Source of the DNA: Tyto alba
Lineage: Eukaryota > Chordata > Aves > Strigiformes > Tytonidae
Assembly (NCBI RefSeq): GCF_018691265.1
Contig: NW_024881296.1
Span: 14,105,427-14,169,426, forward strand
Reading direction: 5' to 3'
DNA length: 64,000 nucleotides
A program made the position numbers and the translations under genes. This document shows positions 38,001 through 49,092 of this stretch, one piece after another. The notes below the pieces were generated by a model. That model saw nothing but the letters and a program-made list of their open reading frames with translations, was not told the origin of the DNA and searched no databases. Every line of letters begins with the position of its first letter. Positions within the stretch are counted from its first letter, which is position 1.

Positions 38001-40375
38001 CTAGCCTACGCCTTGTGATCAGAGTAATAATGTTGTTACACACCTCTTATACTCCTTCTGCTATCCTATTTCTTCCACCCTGGAGGGCTTTTCTGCAACT
38101 TAGAATGTTATATGATTGTTATCTCATTTCATAAACTGTATATCAAAGCTAACATTAACTGTACACACACCTTATTGTATTTGCACCTGATGCATCATTA
38201 TTCATTATTTAGTGACCCTCTGCATAACACCATATGTGGCAGACCTGGCACTCACTTTGCTTTTTTCCTAAACTGTCTTTGTCCTTCCTCCAGACTGGTT
38301 TAGGGGATTCAGCTGTCACACACCAGCTTATTCTCTTTATTTCTTTCATATGCACATGAGAACATTTTTTTCATTCTCTATAGCCCTAAGTGCTCAGACC
38401 ATTGGTCTCCCTTCACACCTGCATCGCCATTGCATTCTCCCTAGGAGGTAGCTGCTTCTTATTAGCTTCACCTGGGATACTGAAGACCTGCTAAACATAG
38501 TGGCTATTGAGCAGCATGCAGAGGACTTTTGCCCTCTAGTTGTGCAGCAGTACACTGGACAATTCTCCATTGCTTTATTTCAGTAAGCCTCTTTAACAAA
38601 ACTGCACTAAAGCTATTGTGGTAACTTTTGCCCAGAGATTCAGGAAATGCATTTCCTCTCCTTCAGAGGAGACTTTGGCTTATCACAACAAAGTCAGATC
38701 CTTCAGGTTTTCATTTCTTTCATTGCGTCAGTCCTGCTAGTGAGAGCTGAGCGTTAAAACCCCAAACAAGTAACAGTTTAATACACTAAACAAGCAAGCA
38801 GGTTTTGCCAAGATCTAAAAGGTAGAATGTTTGCAACTTTATTATTAAGCAAGACTTTCTTCCTATTCTTTACAACTGTATTCTGAAGATTGATCCACAA
38901 AAAGAAGAGAGCCTGCCAGACCAAAAGCTCTCTTTCCTCTGAAATAGAAGATTAAATGTAAATGCTGAATGGCAGATCCTTAAAACATGGAGATGAGATT
39001 GTCAAAAAGTTAGTAGCTGTTGCATTCTTATTTGTTCTAGGCTTAAGAGGAAGAAAGTCACTTATCAGGTAAATGAATACAAAATTTCCTACACTCTATA
39101 TGTTTAAAATCATCTTAGTCTCACTAATTTTAATAGTTCAGTTCCCTCCTTCTGACTGAAAATTCACTTCCCTGCTTGTTCTCATTTGCCAGCATTTTCT
39201 GCTGAGAAGTATGATATACTTTGGTATATTATAGCACAGGAAGGGGAACACATATGCAAATGAACAGATTTTATGGGCTCAGAAAATTGGGACTTAAGGC
39301 ACAGCTAAAACTCACTACATTGAAGACAAAAGAATAAATCCACTGGCTGTCAGTAATTATCAGTAAAGTATTAGTAGTATATTCTCGCATGGTTGAGGCA
39401 GTAAAAAAACTAAGACTGTGTCTTCACTAGAAAAAAGAGTAGTGTTATCAGGAAATAATTAGCCATATCTATGTCACTTAAAATCCCTATAGGGCCTAGG
39501 CACCTGTAAATTTTGTTGTTAGGTAGGTAAATAGAATAAGCATTGTGTCCCAAACTAGTGGGACACACCTGACACCTAACTGACCTTGGGAAACTAAAGT
39601 GAGCTAATCCACCCTAAAATTAACAGCTTCCTGGAAGTGAAAGCAAAACCTAGGTAGGATACAATAGAAACAAGATAACAAATGTTCAGCTTTGCCTGTG
39701 GAGCCCCTCTGAATTCACCTTGGTGGGCATAAGGTAATTTTCATAGGTGGCAAACAAAGATTATTTTCCTTTCTCCCTTAAGCCACTCCAGAGCTGGCCT
39801 CCTTTCTTGACGTGGTCCCTTATAAGGGTCACGCTCTTGGGTGGTTCCCTGCACCTCAGAGGAGGATGATTCCCACCTTCCTTGTCCACGGGCAGAGGGT
39901 TGTGCTAGAGGAGCAGCACACAAAGGTCAAACCAAACCCAAGGTATTTATTTTCTAAAAAATAGTTGATAATGTCTCAGGAAAGGTGGTGAATGGTACAG
40001 ATTTAATTCATATCATGGCAAACGACTTCAATTTAGATACGTAAACATCTATCTTTGATTTAGAGAAATTAAGCATGGGTGCTGGCTCAGTAGATGGGAT
40101 GATGTCATGCTTCAGATTACAGCCTCATTTCCTTTCAGTGCTTTCTCACACCAGGCGCACACTGAGCCTGACTATTGTTAAACTACCAGTGGCATGCTGG
40201 TGAGCAAGCCAGCCAGAAACCAGGAGAAATTTCTATCTTTGATTTGTCTTCTTAAATTGAGACTGCCACGCTGACATAAATAAGCACAAGTATATCCAGA
40301 AGGCTGTATTTTCAGGTTTTTTTTCTCCTAACAGAAAGAGCAGCAAGTTATTATTCTGTCAATGAGCAAACAAGA
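35023..40375. other. Non-coding stretch, nothing recognised
   Basis: This is long AT-rich DNA with few frames above 80 codons and long spans (about 36.4-38.1 and 38.3-39.7 kb) with none above 60. A pseudoexon-like 60-bp interval at 40139-40198 has acceptor and donor. No repeat family is recognised. Confidence 0.6.
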
Positions 40376-40384
40376 ACACCCACA

Positions 40385-40700
40385 ACTATTTGGTCGAAGC
40401 AGCTTCCTGCCACTACCACGCAGCGCACGCTCAAAATGATGGCCGGGCTCGGGGACACTCGCACAGACCCCAAAGCACCAGCTCGTGCTTCCAGGTGGCC
40501 TGGGCAGGCCAGCTGCTGCCCCAGGGTGACAGCACGGCCACGTCCCCCCAGCTGCCCCCTCTCCTCGTCCCCCCCTTATTCCCTCTCCTCCTCCCTGCGT
40601 GGGCACGCATGTGGGCACGCAGCCGATTCAGGAGCCCAGCGTCAGGAAACGCTTCGTTTGCCTGGAGCTGCAGAACCAGGCTGATCTGAAGCACACTCGC
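40385..40700. promoter_or_regulatory. GC-rich, CpG-containing patch
   Basis: GC content and CpG frequency rise sharply over about 300 bp, with C-rich runs (CCCCCC) and repeated GGGCACGCA near 40602-40620. Overlapping open frames on both strands are explained by the shortage of AT-rich stop codons. It lies about 1 kb left of the TATA-containing promoter candidate, so the two may form one regulatory domain. Confidence 0.35.
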
Positions 40701-40944
40701 GTTTGAAATGGTCAGGGAGCATGAAGCAGAGCTGCACGGGTCACAGCAGAAAGAACCCAGACCTGGAGATGAAAAGAATTTGGTCTTTAAACCCACAGCA
40801 GAGAGATAAGGAAAAAAAAAAAAAAGGAAAAAAAGATGGGTCAGCCTGCAACCTCTGCTCCTAAAGATAAGCCAGAAGGACATTGTGTCTCTCCCTCCTG
40901 AAGCTTTGTTAATTTGAGCAGTTCTGTTAGCTGGAAGATTTAGA

Positions 40945-40959
40945 GGGAGGGAGGGAGGG
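40945..40959 (+). repeat. (GGGA)n G-quadruplex motif
   Basis: Four GGG runs separated by single A residues give the tightest possible four-tetrad-run motif. It sits between the CpG-rich patch and the promoter candidate. A second GGAGG-type run lies at about 41560-41575. Confidence 0.8.
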
Positions 40960-41439
40960 TTAACAAATTCTTCTGCATCTCCAGTGTGCCAGAAATTTCC
41001 CTAGAAGCAGAAGACTTCACATCACATCCTCAGATTTACAGCAGATTTTAAAAAAATACTATATGACAAGCACAATCAAATCCATGCACAATTAAAGTAG
41101 ATGTAGAGAAACTATTTTATAGATGCAAATTAACATGTGTTCGTCAGTATGCTGCAGTGCCAAAAAGCTTAAAGTTGTGTGAGAAGGGAGGAAAATCAAC
41201 TCCAGAAAAGCAAAACTGTTATAGATTATGATCAGCCAGTGCCAGTCCAGTCTATCCTGATGCAACTTTCCTTCTTTGCAAAAGGACAGGGTAACAGAAA
41301 ATTTGTATCTGGAAAATAAAGAGGAGGGAGAGCAACCGGCTTGCGCCTGACAGGAATTTCTCCAGCAGCACACAGAGACTCATTAGAATTTTTCCCATGA
41401 CACACCACAAAAGATGGCTGGAGAAAACAAAGTGAGATG

Positions 41440-41680
41440 CTGGAGCTCAGTATATTTCTTTGTCCTTGAGAAGCCTGGCCTTGCTGAATCTCACGGGCTA
41501 ATGCATGCATAATTTGGGGCAGCTGATTAAGTTTATTGTGTTCCAGACTAAATCGAGAGGAGGAGGGAGGGAGAAAAGAAACAAAGTTGGCTTTAATTAA
41601 AGCTCCACAATTGTCTTTAATATTTACATAATGTGCTATCATAATTGCCCCTGATTGGAGACTTAAGATGCGCAGAAGAA
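41440..41680. promoter_or_regulatory. Candidate conserved enhancer block, homeodomain sites
   Basis: The block carries the perfect 14-bp palindrome GCTTTAATTAAAGC (41590-41603), several more TAAT/ATTA cores, ATGCATGCATAATTTG and CTGATTAAG. It ends in GATTGG (41653-41658), an inverted CCAAT box. These are homeodomain/paired-type sites clustered immediately upstream of the TATA-containing core. Conservation is inferred from motif density, not observed. Confidence 0.35.
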
Positions 41681-41684
41681 AATG

Positions 41685-41910
41685 ACACGTTGGAGGTCCC
41701 CAGCTGAGGAAACAAAAAGCAAGACAGCCCCTTTCCCTTCCCCCCATCTCTCCAAGCCAAACCGAAAGCCACGGAAGAGGGATTGCTCCGGGCGCTTTAT
41801 AAAGCCGAGAGCTCTGCCCCGGGCTCGGACCAGCCCAGCGAGCGGGTGGCTGCGCTGGCGGAGACCGGAGCAGCTGCTGGCTCCCCACACCTCCTCCGAT
41901 GTGTGTCCCC
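41685..41910 (+). promoter_or_regulatory. Candidate TATA-box CpG-rich core promoter
   Basis: TATAAAG at 41798-41804 sits in GC-rich context (GGCGCTT before, CCGAGAG after), with an inverted CCAAT box about 140 bp upstream and a C-rich tract at about 41730-41750. CpGs cluster from about 41760 to 41900. A start site would be expected near 41828-41835. This combination, TATA plus CpG cluster plus homeodomain sites upstream, is the most promoter-like arrangement in the window and points to a transcript running right. No coding exon can be tied to it. A weak donor-like GAGG|GTAATC near 42051 could end a first exon. A 218-codon minus-strand frame (41888-41232, GTG start) overlaps it and is judged spurious. 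Confidence 0.4.
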
Positions 41911-42059
41911 CCTCAGCAGAGGCTGGGGAAGAGCTGCTAAACCCACGCAGGGGGCCTGAGGGTGCAAATTCCCAGATTTAACTGGGAAGTTCCCACTGGG
42001 GAGGCGACCACGAGCTTCACAGGAGAAGGAAGCAATGCTGCCTCAGAGGAGGGTAATCG

Positions 42060-42568
42060 TTCCTTAAGATCCATTCCACTGATGTCGATCATAAGGAGTT
42101 TTTTAGAAAGGAGGTGAATACGTAATTCTATTGGAAATTATTAGAACTGTCAGTGCTTCTTAAATTTAAAAAGAGCAAGAAGTCTAGATCTGAATAGAAG
42201 ACAGGGACCTCCTGCAGCCTGGGGCGGATGCCCAGTCTGGGTCCGAGTGCTGTGGATCTGGGACACCTCTACAGTGTCCCAGGCTGCATTCACACATCTC
42301 CTGATGTTTGAATGCAGATGCTCATAACCACTTGTGCGTGCAACATAGGTAGCTCCCAAAGAGAAGTTTTAAGCGTCTGTGTGAGGTCCCCTTTGATTTG
42401 GGATTGCAGGCATCTTGTTTGTAATTACATGCAAAGGCAGGCATGATTTTGCTCTCAGTGTTGCTGCAACCACTTGGGAGGAAAAATATGCATTGCAGTC
42501 TCTCCCATGGAGAACCCTCTACTCTTTTCTCATTTACTTTCCTTATAGAAAACAATAAATAAGTACAG

Positions 42569-42573
<5 letters not shown>
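42060..42573. other. Non-coding stretch, nothing recognised
   Basis: If the promoter candidate to the left is real, this would be first-exon or first-intron sequence. No coding frame of note is present. Confidence 0.5.

Positions 42574-42609
<36 letters not shown>
42574..42609. repeat. T36 homopolymer
   Basis: This is the longest homopolymer in the window. The sequence on its right (the body side of a minus-strand retroposon) shows no gene or SINE resemblance, and no flanking duplication was seen. Confidence 0.9.
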
Positions 42610-44988
42610 CTTGTGAAAAGAAGTATATCAAAGTTGCTGGTGATACAGAGGATTTCATCAGCTGGGAGCAATAATAAAATTTCCATGACATTGATGTTCT
42701 TCCACTTTCTAATGGGCCACAGTGTTGTCCAAAAATAAGGTTTTATCTCTGCATGTTTCTCTCACACATTTAAGATCCATATCTAAAAGAGAGTCGTAAC
42801 TGTATCAGTGTGTCCTCTGTAGATTGTGCAGGTCCAAGCTGTATCCCCAAGAGGCTTCACAGGTTCACCTAACAAGAAAAATGCCGATAGGTTTTCACTA
42901 GTTAGTCTTAAAAATGTCATCATTGAACATTTTGGTACTGATATTTTCCTAACAGCCATGGAAAACCAGCATTTCTTAGGCATATAGCACGCCTCAATTC
43001 ATGTTTAATGGTTTAAGGATGGAAAACAGTGTTTGCAAAGAGGTACAAGTGAGCAAAGCTCACAAATACTCTTTCCTAGTGGCTGAATGAAGGAGAAGCA
43101 GCATGCAATGTAGTGGCCCATATATTTCCAGCTTGTACTGCCTTCATTACAAGCAGCTGCTTTTCATGTCTGCTGCAGCAAGAGACTGAGGGAAAGCAGA
43201 ACATTACCAGTTTAGTCCTCAAGGCAGAATGCCAGTTGCAGCATCCTACATCTAACAGCATCTTTTGCACTAACAATCCTGCTGAGAGATGTGCACTGTA
43301 TTGCAGAGAGACTATGCAATGCCTTTTGGTTGGATTGCTGTTCATAGTGATTTTTCTATAAACAGTATGATCTCCAAACAATAGCAATGAATCAGCTGGG
43401 ATATGGGAAATATACCTGCTGTTACCAGCCACTCTTGGAGTAGCAGCTCTCTTGGAGCACATGGATTAAACTACAGTAATCTAATTTACTTTTTAGCACG
43501 AGGTTACTTTTCCTTATGGGCATCAGCATATTGTTTTACCAGACTTTGACTTTATATTTTTGATTGTTTTACTTTAACTTTCCAGCCACAGCAGTACGGA
43601 TAAACTGAAAATTAGTTTCTGTCCCTCCCTTCAGAGCATAGCTATGACTCATGGAGTTTATGCATTCTCTTGGAAATATGGTGCTGCTTCATTCCCACAA
43701 TATAACAGCAATAACATACAGAAACTGCACTGATGCTTCAGGCATCAAATAACCTATTTACTGGCAGGGAGGGCCTATATATGCACTGCTGTTTTCACTA
43801 GTTCCTGACTCAGAATACATCAGGGACTACTAGCAGATTTGGGAATTACTTAAAGGTTTAGTACCCTGGTCCAATCCATCCATTATTTATATTCTTTTGT
43901 CTTCAGTATAAAAATTACAATGCTAGAAGTGCATTACCATCATTAGATATGCAAGACACTACAAAATGCCTCAGAAACCATTTACAACATCTCTCTAGAT
44001 CCTGTACTGTACCAGCAAGAACTAATATCGCTGAAATTCAAGAACAAAATATTGCTTTTGTCCTTCAGATTATTCCACTTCAAACAGTCAGGTTTAGGCT
44101 TCTCTGTGTGAGGTCACCCTCTTGTCTGTGATATAATCTGAGCATAAAGCTAACTCACCAGGAACATGAGCAGGTTTTCAGGAGAAATGCCAAGTGGGAC
44201 ATGAAGAATGGTGTGGAAAGAACATTTCTACTCTAACCTACACTACTGATTCTGGAAAAGAAAGCTGTAAAAGTTTGAGATTCAGCATGGGTTGGTGCTT
44301 TATTCTGGGCTAGGCATCCACTCAATTCTGCAAAGAAAAAGAACATAAAATAAGCTAGAAACTGTAGGTAGGAGCCAAATTGTCAGTGGAAAGGGATATT
44401 TTCTCCTCCTTTTGGTGGCAAGCAATCTGTTTTATCCTAGTAGTTTGTATTTGGACTACATTTCCAGACACATAAAAGTTATATGGGAATAAGGTAGCTG
44501 AACAGGCGGTCCTTTTTAAAACTCTGTTGCTTAGATGGTATTTCAAAGTGGAGATGAACATGGAGCACTGGTTGAGGTACAAACTCTTTCTGTAGCTCAC
44601 CATCTGCCATTGCGCAGTGCATTACAACATTTATTGGCTTTACTTAACTGCTAATGAAAAACTACCATCAACAGCTGCCATCACTCCCACTACAGATTGT
44701 AATAAATAATAGCTTGTTTGGCTCATAGCCCTCATTCTCCTGCTCTAGAGAAATAAGAGCTAGGGAGTCCACAAAGAATCAATGAAACTGGGGGACAAGA
44801 AAAGATAGCTAGAACTCTGTGATTCATTTGACTTTTATTGGAACTGTGTTTTGCCCAGCCTTGAAAACCATCTAAAAAACCCAAACCAAACCAAAACAAC
44901 AACATCTAAAAAATGGGCAATTAAAGATATTCCACTCCTGCCTTTCCCTGGAGTCTTTTGCATTGACTGCAGTGGGAGCAGGGGTGGT
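42610..44988. other. Non-coding stretch, nothing recognised
   Basis: Frames up to about 128 codons (43462-43076 minus) have no family resemblance. An AAACC-type run at 44881-44897 is the complement of the GGTTT array at 53.2 kb. Confidence 0.55.
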
Positions 44989-45043
44989 CCACTAGCCTAT
45001 TATAAAAAATCCACTGGCCTGTTATAAATTTAAAAATTTATAA
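44989..45043. repeat. 22-bp tandem duplication plus AT palindrome
   Basis: Two imperfect copies of a 22-bp unit beginning CCACTRGCCTRTTATAAA lie at 44989-45010 and 45011-45032. The second runs into a perfect inverted repeat, TTATAAATTT and AAATTTATAA (45022-45031 and 45034-45043), with a 2-nt spacer. Confidence 0.7.
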
Positions 45044-46010
45044 TTTGGTAAGTACTCAATTTCAGACTCTAGAATTTTGCCTTCTTTTGATGTTTTTTTC
45101 ATAAATCAGCTTTGGTTTACCCCACTATTAATTAAGTTATGAAATCCTCTGCTTCATCAGCTCTGGGATTTATTGACTAGATACTCAGAAGAGCTCTGCT
45201 TCTCTTTAAGCACCTCAGAGAATTTGCCAGTCTCAAGGGTTCTCCGACATTTCTTCTGGAAATTTGGCTGATCAAGATCAGTTTGTCCAGCCTTATTTTC
45301 AGACCAAAGGAATCCAACTTTTTGAAAATTTGTCTTCAAACATTTGCTTGTAGCTGTTATTTTGAATCCTAAACTGGAGTTCTTTGTTATTCACACTTAG
45401 AAGAGTAATATAAGTGGATCACTATCGGGTTTGATAAAATGATAGTACTTAGTTTTATGTGAAGTCATTGTAAAATTAGCAATTCAGACACATTCATGGC
45501 TCAACATCTCCTCCAAGTGAAAAGAAAGGCTCCACCTATGTTCTTCACAGATCAGTGAGAAGACGAAAGATTGGATAAATGGAACAACCAGCAGCTGTGC
45601 AATGACATGCACACAAATATAAATCCCAACAGAGATGCAGACACAGAAAGCACAGAGCTGCAACAGGGACAGACTGTGTTTTATCCAGACTTCACTTAGA
45701 CCTCTTTAACTGAGACACTGTCAAGAAAAGTACACCGAAAGTTCATCCAGTAAATGACTAGCCTAAGAATAGGTTTAGAGATATGGGAAACGAGCTATTC
45801 TCGGAGCTCTTCTAGAACAGTTGGCTATTTTCAGGCTCTTGTCCTGTTTCCTTTACCTATCATCTAGTATATTTTCATTTCCTACTTTGAGAAATCCACA
45901 ACACGTAATTCCAAACAATTAGCTATGTTTGGAACTAGAAAAAAGGAATTATCACTTTCCATGGTTCTTGACCCTGTACAAGAAGAGAGGAGTATCTGAA
46001 CAGGGAAGGA
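45044..46010. other. Non-coding stretch, nothing recognised
   Basis: No gene is recognised. A donor-like TTG|GTAAGT occurs near 45047. Confidence 0.55.
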
Positions 46011-46535
46011 GTGAGCAGAAGAACAATTTTATCAGAGTATGTGAGACTGGCAAGACCAATGCTGGAGTACTGTAGACAAATCTGTTATCTAAGTTTTAAA
46101 AAAGATACTTCAAAATTGAAAGAGAGGCAAAAAGGAGCCACAAAAGTTTTCAATCAGGCAGAGAAAATTTGTTACAGTGGGAGAATGAAGGAGTTTAGCT
46201 TGCTTAGAATAAGGAAGTCAAGACAAAGGACAAACATCAAGAAATTACTTGACAAAGTACATAGAAATTATTTTCCTAGGATAAACAAGCAGCTAGAAAA
46301 CCTCTATAGTAAATGGCCAAACATTAAAGTTATGCAGTTAGGTATAAATAAATATTATTTTCAGTCTTTCCTCTTTCCAGGCTCATTCCTAGCCCCTTCA
46401 ATAAGAGACACAAACTCATGGAATAAATTACCAAAGGAAATGGAAACTCCTGCATCTCTGACAACCTCAAATCAGGATCAAACTTCCATTAGCCAAGGAG
46501 AAGTTACCAAAATCATAATGCAAGTAACTGGATGA
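46011..46535 (+). pseudogene. Decayed CR1/L3-like LINE ORF2 C-terminus, open frame retained
   Basis: A 174-codon plus-strand frame shows the order of motifs found at the C-terminal end of CR1-clade reverse transcriptases. ARPMLEYC (about residues 14-21) matches the family's 'RPxLEYC' block. FKKDTSKLKERQKGATKV follows it like the 'KKD..LE..Q.RATK' block, then MKEFSLLRIRKSRQR like 'L.ELGLFSLEKRR.R'. NSWNKLPKEMETPAS (about 137-151) matches 'HWNRLPREVVESPS'. The middle (about 73-130) is not recognisable. The copy is much more diverged from consensus than the CR1 at 28.3 kb and in the opposite orientation, yet the frame is open. The start is GTG; the first internal ATG is near 46059. No 3' octamer repeats were seen downstream. 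Chance retention of the frame is possible; domestication is the less likely alternative. Confidence 0.5.
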
Positions 46536-48968
46536 AGTTTAGTGACCTTTCATGTGGAGGAAGTCAAACCCAGGGTATTTCATGATCCTTTTTGGTTTAA
46601 AACCTAAAGTTCCTCACAGTTGGCATATCTGTATATACTTAAGTGCTTTATTGACAATGTGAAATCATAAAAGGAAGTAAAAATCCAATGTAGTGAGCAC
46701 TAAACCCTCTGATAATTCAGGTGGACCTAAGCAAGAACTGTGTCTTCTACTACAGAGATATTTCTGGTCACTTCTCCTCATAATGTAATGTGCTTTGGTC
46801 CTCTTTACAAAGTTCCCTCCTTTGGCACAGAACAGGACTCCAACACTTAACAGGGAAGCAAGTCGAGAGCCCATGATCACACAGCGCTGTCTCCAGATCA
46901 TTTGTTAGCCTCCACCTGCTCTCCTGAGCCTGGAACACCCCTGGACACCCAAAACAGAGGGACCCTATTCCCACCTCTTCCATCACTCTCTTCATCCACC
47001 TGCAGCACCTCTGTCCTGCCGTTACACCCCTTACATTTGTGAGAACAGTAGAAAGGAGCATTTTCTCACCTTCACAATATACTTTGAGAAATTCAAGTGA
47101 AGGGTGATATCTAGTTGCCACACACCTCTATTTTTTTTCAGTATCTGTCCATATCACAAGAAGAGAAGAAATCTGAGTACTAAATATCCAAAATACAGTA
47201 GACAGGAACAGATTTAACAGGAAAATTATTCCTCTATTCACCCAGACCAGACCAGTTGTATGAAGACAAGAACTACTTCATGTATCACAGTCCCAACTCC
47301 ACAGCTGGGTCACATCTGTCCACAGAACTAAGGAAACTTCTTAATTTGTGAAGTTGCTCTGAGTGAAGACACCCACACATTTACTTTCACAACATGAAGG
47401 CTGGGGGCTTTCTGTACCAGTACAGAAACACAGCTGCTGTCAGACCCACAAATGCTCCCCAGAGTGCAGGTTTGGGTTTGTAAACAGTTGGACCCCAAGC
47501 TATCTAACACAAAATGGACTTTTTCAAAGAATATGTTTGGGGTGTCGCTCATTGCTAGAAAGACTATTGACACCTGGCTTTCCTCTGTATTTTAGTCACA
47601 GATTTGGCATCAGAACTGTCAGAACACATTGCAATCACTCAGATGACTAATACATTAAGGTATTTTTCTGTCACAGGGCTGGAATACTTCCCACATTTCC
47701 CCTTTTGTCTTTTCAATAGAGACGGATTATCCCTTTCTTTCTCACTCTCTGTTAAATCTCTAAAATGCGTACTTCATCAAAACACAACATTCAAGGATGT
47801 TAAGAGCTTTGCAGCATATACAGTCCTCCCTAAACCGGACACTGTGTGTAATCTGCTTTTCTGAGAGCTCATAGTCTGAGGATGAACTAAGAATTGGTTT
47901 ACAGGAACAAGTCTCTGTATGTTTGTTGTCCCAAGACCAGCACTGCTTGAGTTCCCCAGCTGCAAAATGGGAAGCTGAGGCCAAAAAGCCTCAAAATTCA
48001 GAGGCTGCTGTCATCCAGGACTTTGATGGTCACCCAGAGGCCCTTCCAGCTTGCCATGCCCAGCTGCCAGAACAGGCAGCTTCTGAGATTCTCCCATACC
48101 AAGACAAATCCCCATTTCATCTCAGGAGGGATCAAGTACAGCTTCATGAAAACAAAATCCAGTCCTAGAGGACACCAAAGGGTTGTGTCTTGATGAACCA
48201 AATGCAAATTCTGTTCTTGCCTGTGGTTTTGCTTTGCTGCTTCTCCAACAACTTTATCTGAAATACCTCACAAGAGCACTGCCTTTCTCTCCTCAGCTTT
48301 CGGCTGGGCATGCACAAAAATAACCTTCATTTTATGGAGCTACGTAAGGTCACACTAATCCCTGTGTTTCCTGTGTTACATAATGAAACCTCTGATAGCT
48401 GAAAAGGCTTTGGCATGTACTACACAATTTCTGTTTCTTTTCCACAGATTTGGTACTCTGTGTTGACTTCATTGTTTGTGGCGAGAGGACAATTTTTCAT
48501 TCCCTTGCTCCTGCACACCAAGGCCCCGCTTCCACAAAAGGTTCTATACTCACTCAGTCATCCTACAGACTTCTGCAGCGAGTGAAGCTATCCATAAGGA
48601 CAAGCATGCCAGGGCTTTACACTCTTCTGACATATTTTGGGCACAATGCTGATCTCTTGATATAAATCCAGAGTAAATCAGTTTAATAGATTTTGCTTTC
48701 TGTGAAAAGACAATGGAAATACTAAGCGGAATAATAAATAGCATAATATTAACTAATGCTATGTAGCTAAAAAATATTACTTTGTAACACAGTGTTTGAT
48801 GTTTTTATTAGTAACTTCAAGTATAAATATTCCCCCTTTACAGTGATCAGCAGCTTCAGGGGCTTTTGATTATTATTATTATTTTGTATCATCTCTGTTT
48901 TAATTATAATGTGTTTTGCACTTCTCTAGCAGTTTTCATTTGAAATCTTAAATTACTTTGCAAACATG
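46536..48968. other. Non-coding stretch, nothing recognised
   Basis: Short frames only. A stretch at about 47950-47990 (CCCCAGCTGCAAAATGGGAAGCTGAGG) faintly resembles part of MIR but is too short to call. Confidence 0.55.
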
Positions 48969-49092
48969 AATTCATTAAACCTCACAACGTTCCTCTGAGG
49001 AAGCTGTTTAATTAATACACCCAAGTTATGGATGGGCAAATTCAGGCACACAGATATTAAGTAATTTTCCCAAAGTCACAGAGTAAATCATC
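48969..49092 (-). repeat. MIR SINE remnant (reverse orientation)
   Basis: The motif order matches the reverse complement of MIR well: 'TTCATTAAACCTCACAACG..CCTCTGAGGAAG', a gap, 'GATGGGCAAATTCAGGCACACAG', then 'TTAAGTAATTTTCCCAAAGTCACAGAG'. These correspond to MIR's 'CTCATTTAATCCTCACAAC..CCTATGAGG', 'GATGAGGAAACTGAGGCACAGAG' and 'TTAAGTAACTTGCCCAAGGTCACACAG'. It is an ancient amniote tRNA-derived SINE, non-functional here. Confidence 0.7.

Noticed and set aside
40139..40198. 60-bp interval between CCTTTCAG and CTG|GTGAGC
   Set aside because: Same base-rate problem; two of three frames contain stops and no neighbouring exon fits.
41232..41888. 218-codon minus-strand frame, the longest in the window
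   Set aside because: It starts at GTG, crosses the promoter/enhancer block and owes its length to GC-rich, stop-poor DNA. It shows no domain or family resemblance.
47950..47990. Possible MIR fragment (AAAATGGGAAGCTGAGG)
   Set aside because: Too short and the surrounding motifs are missing.
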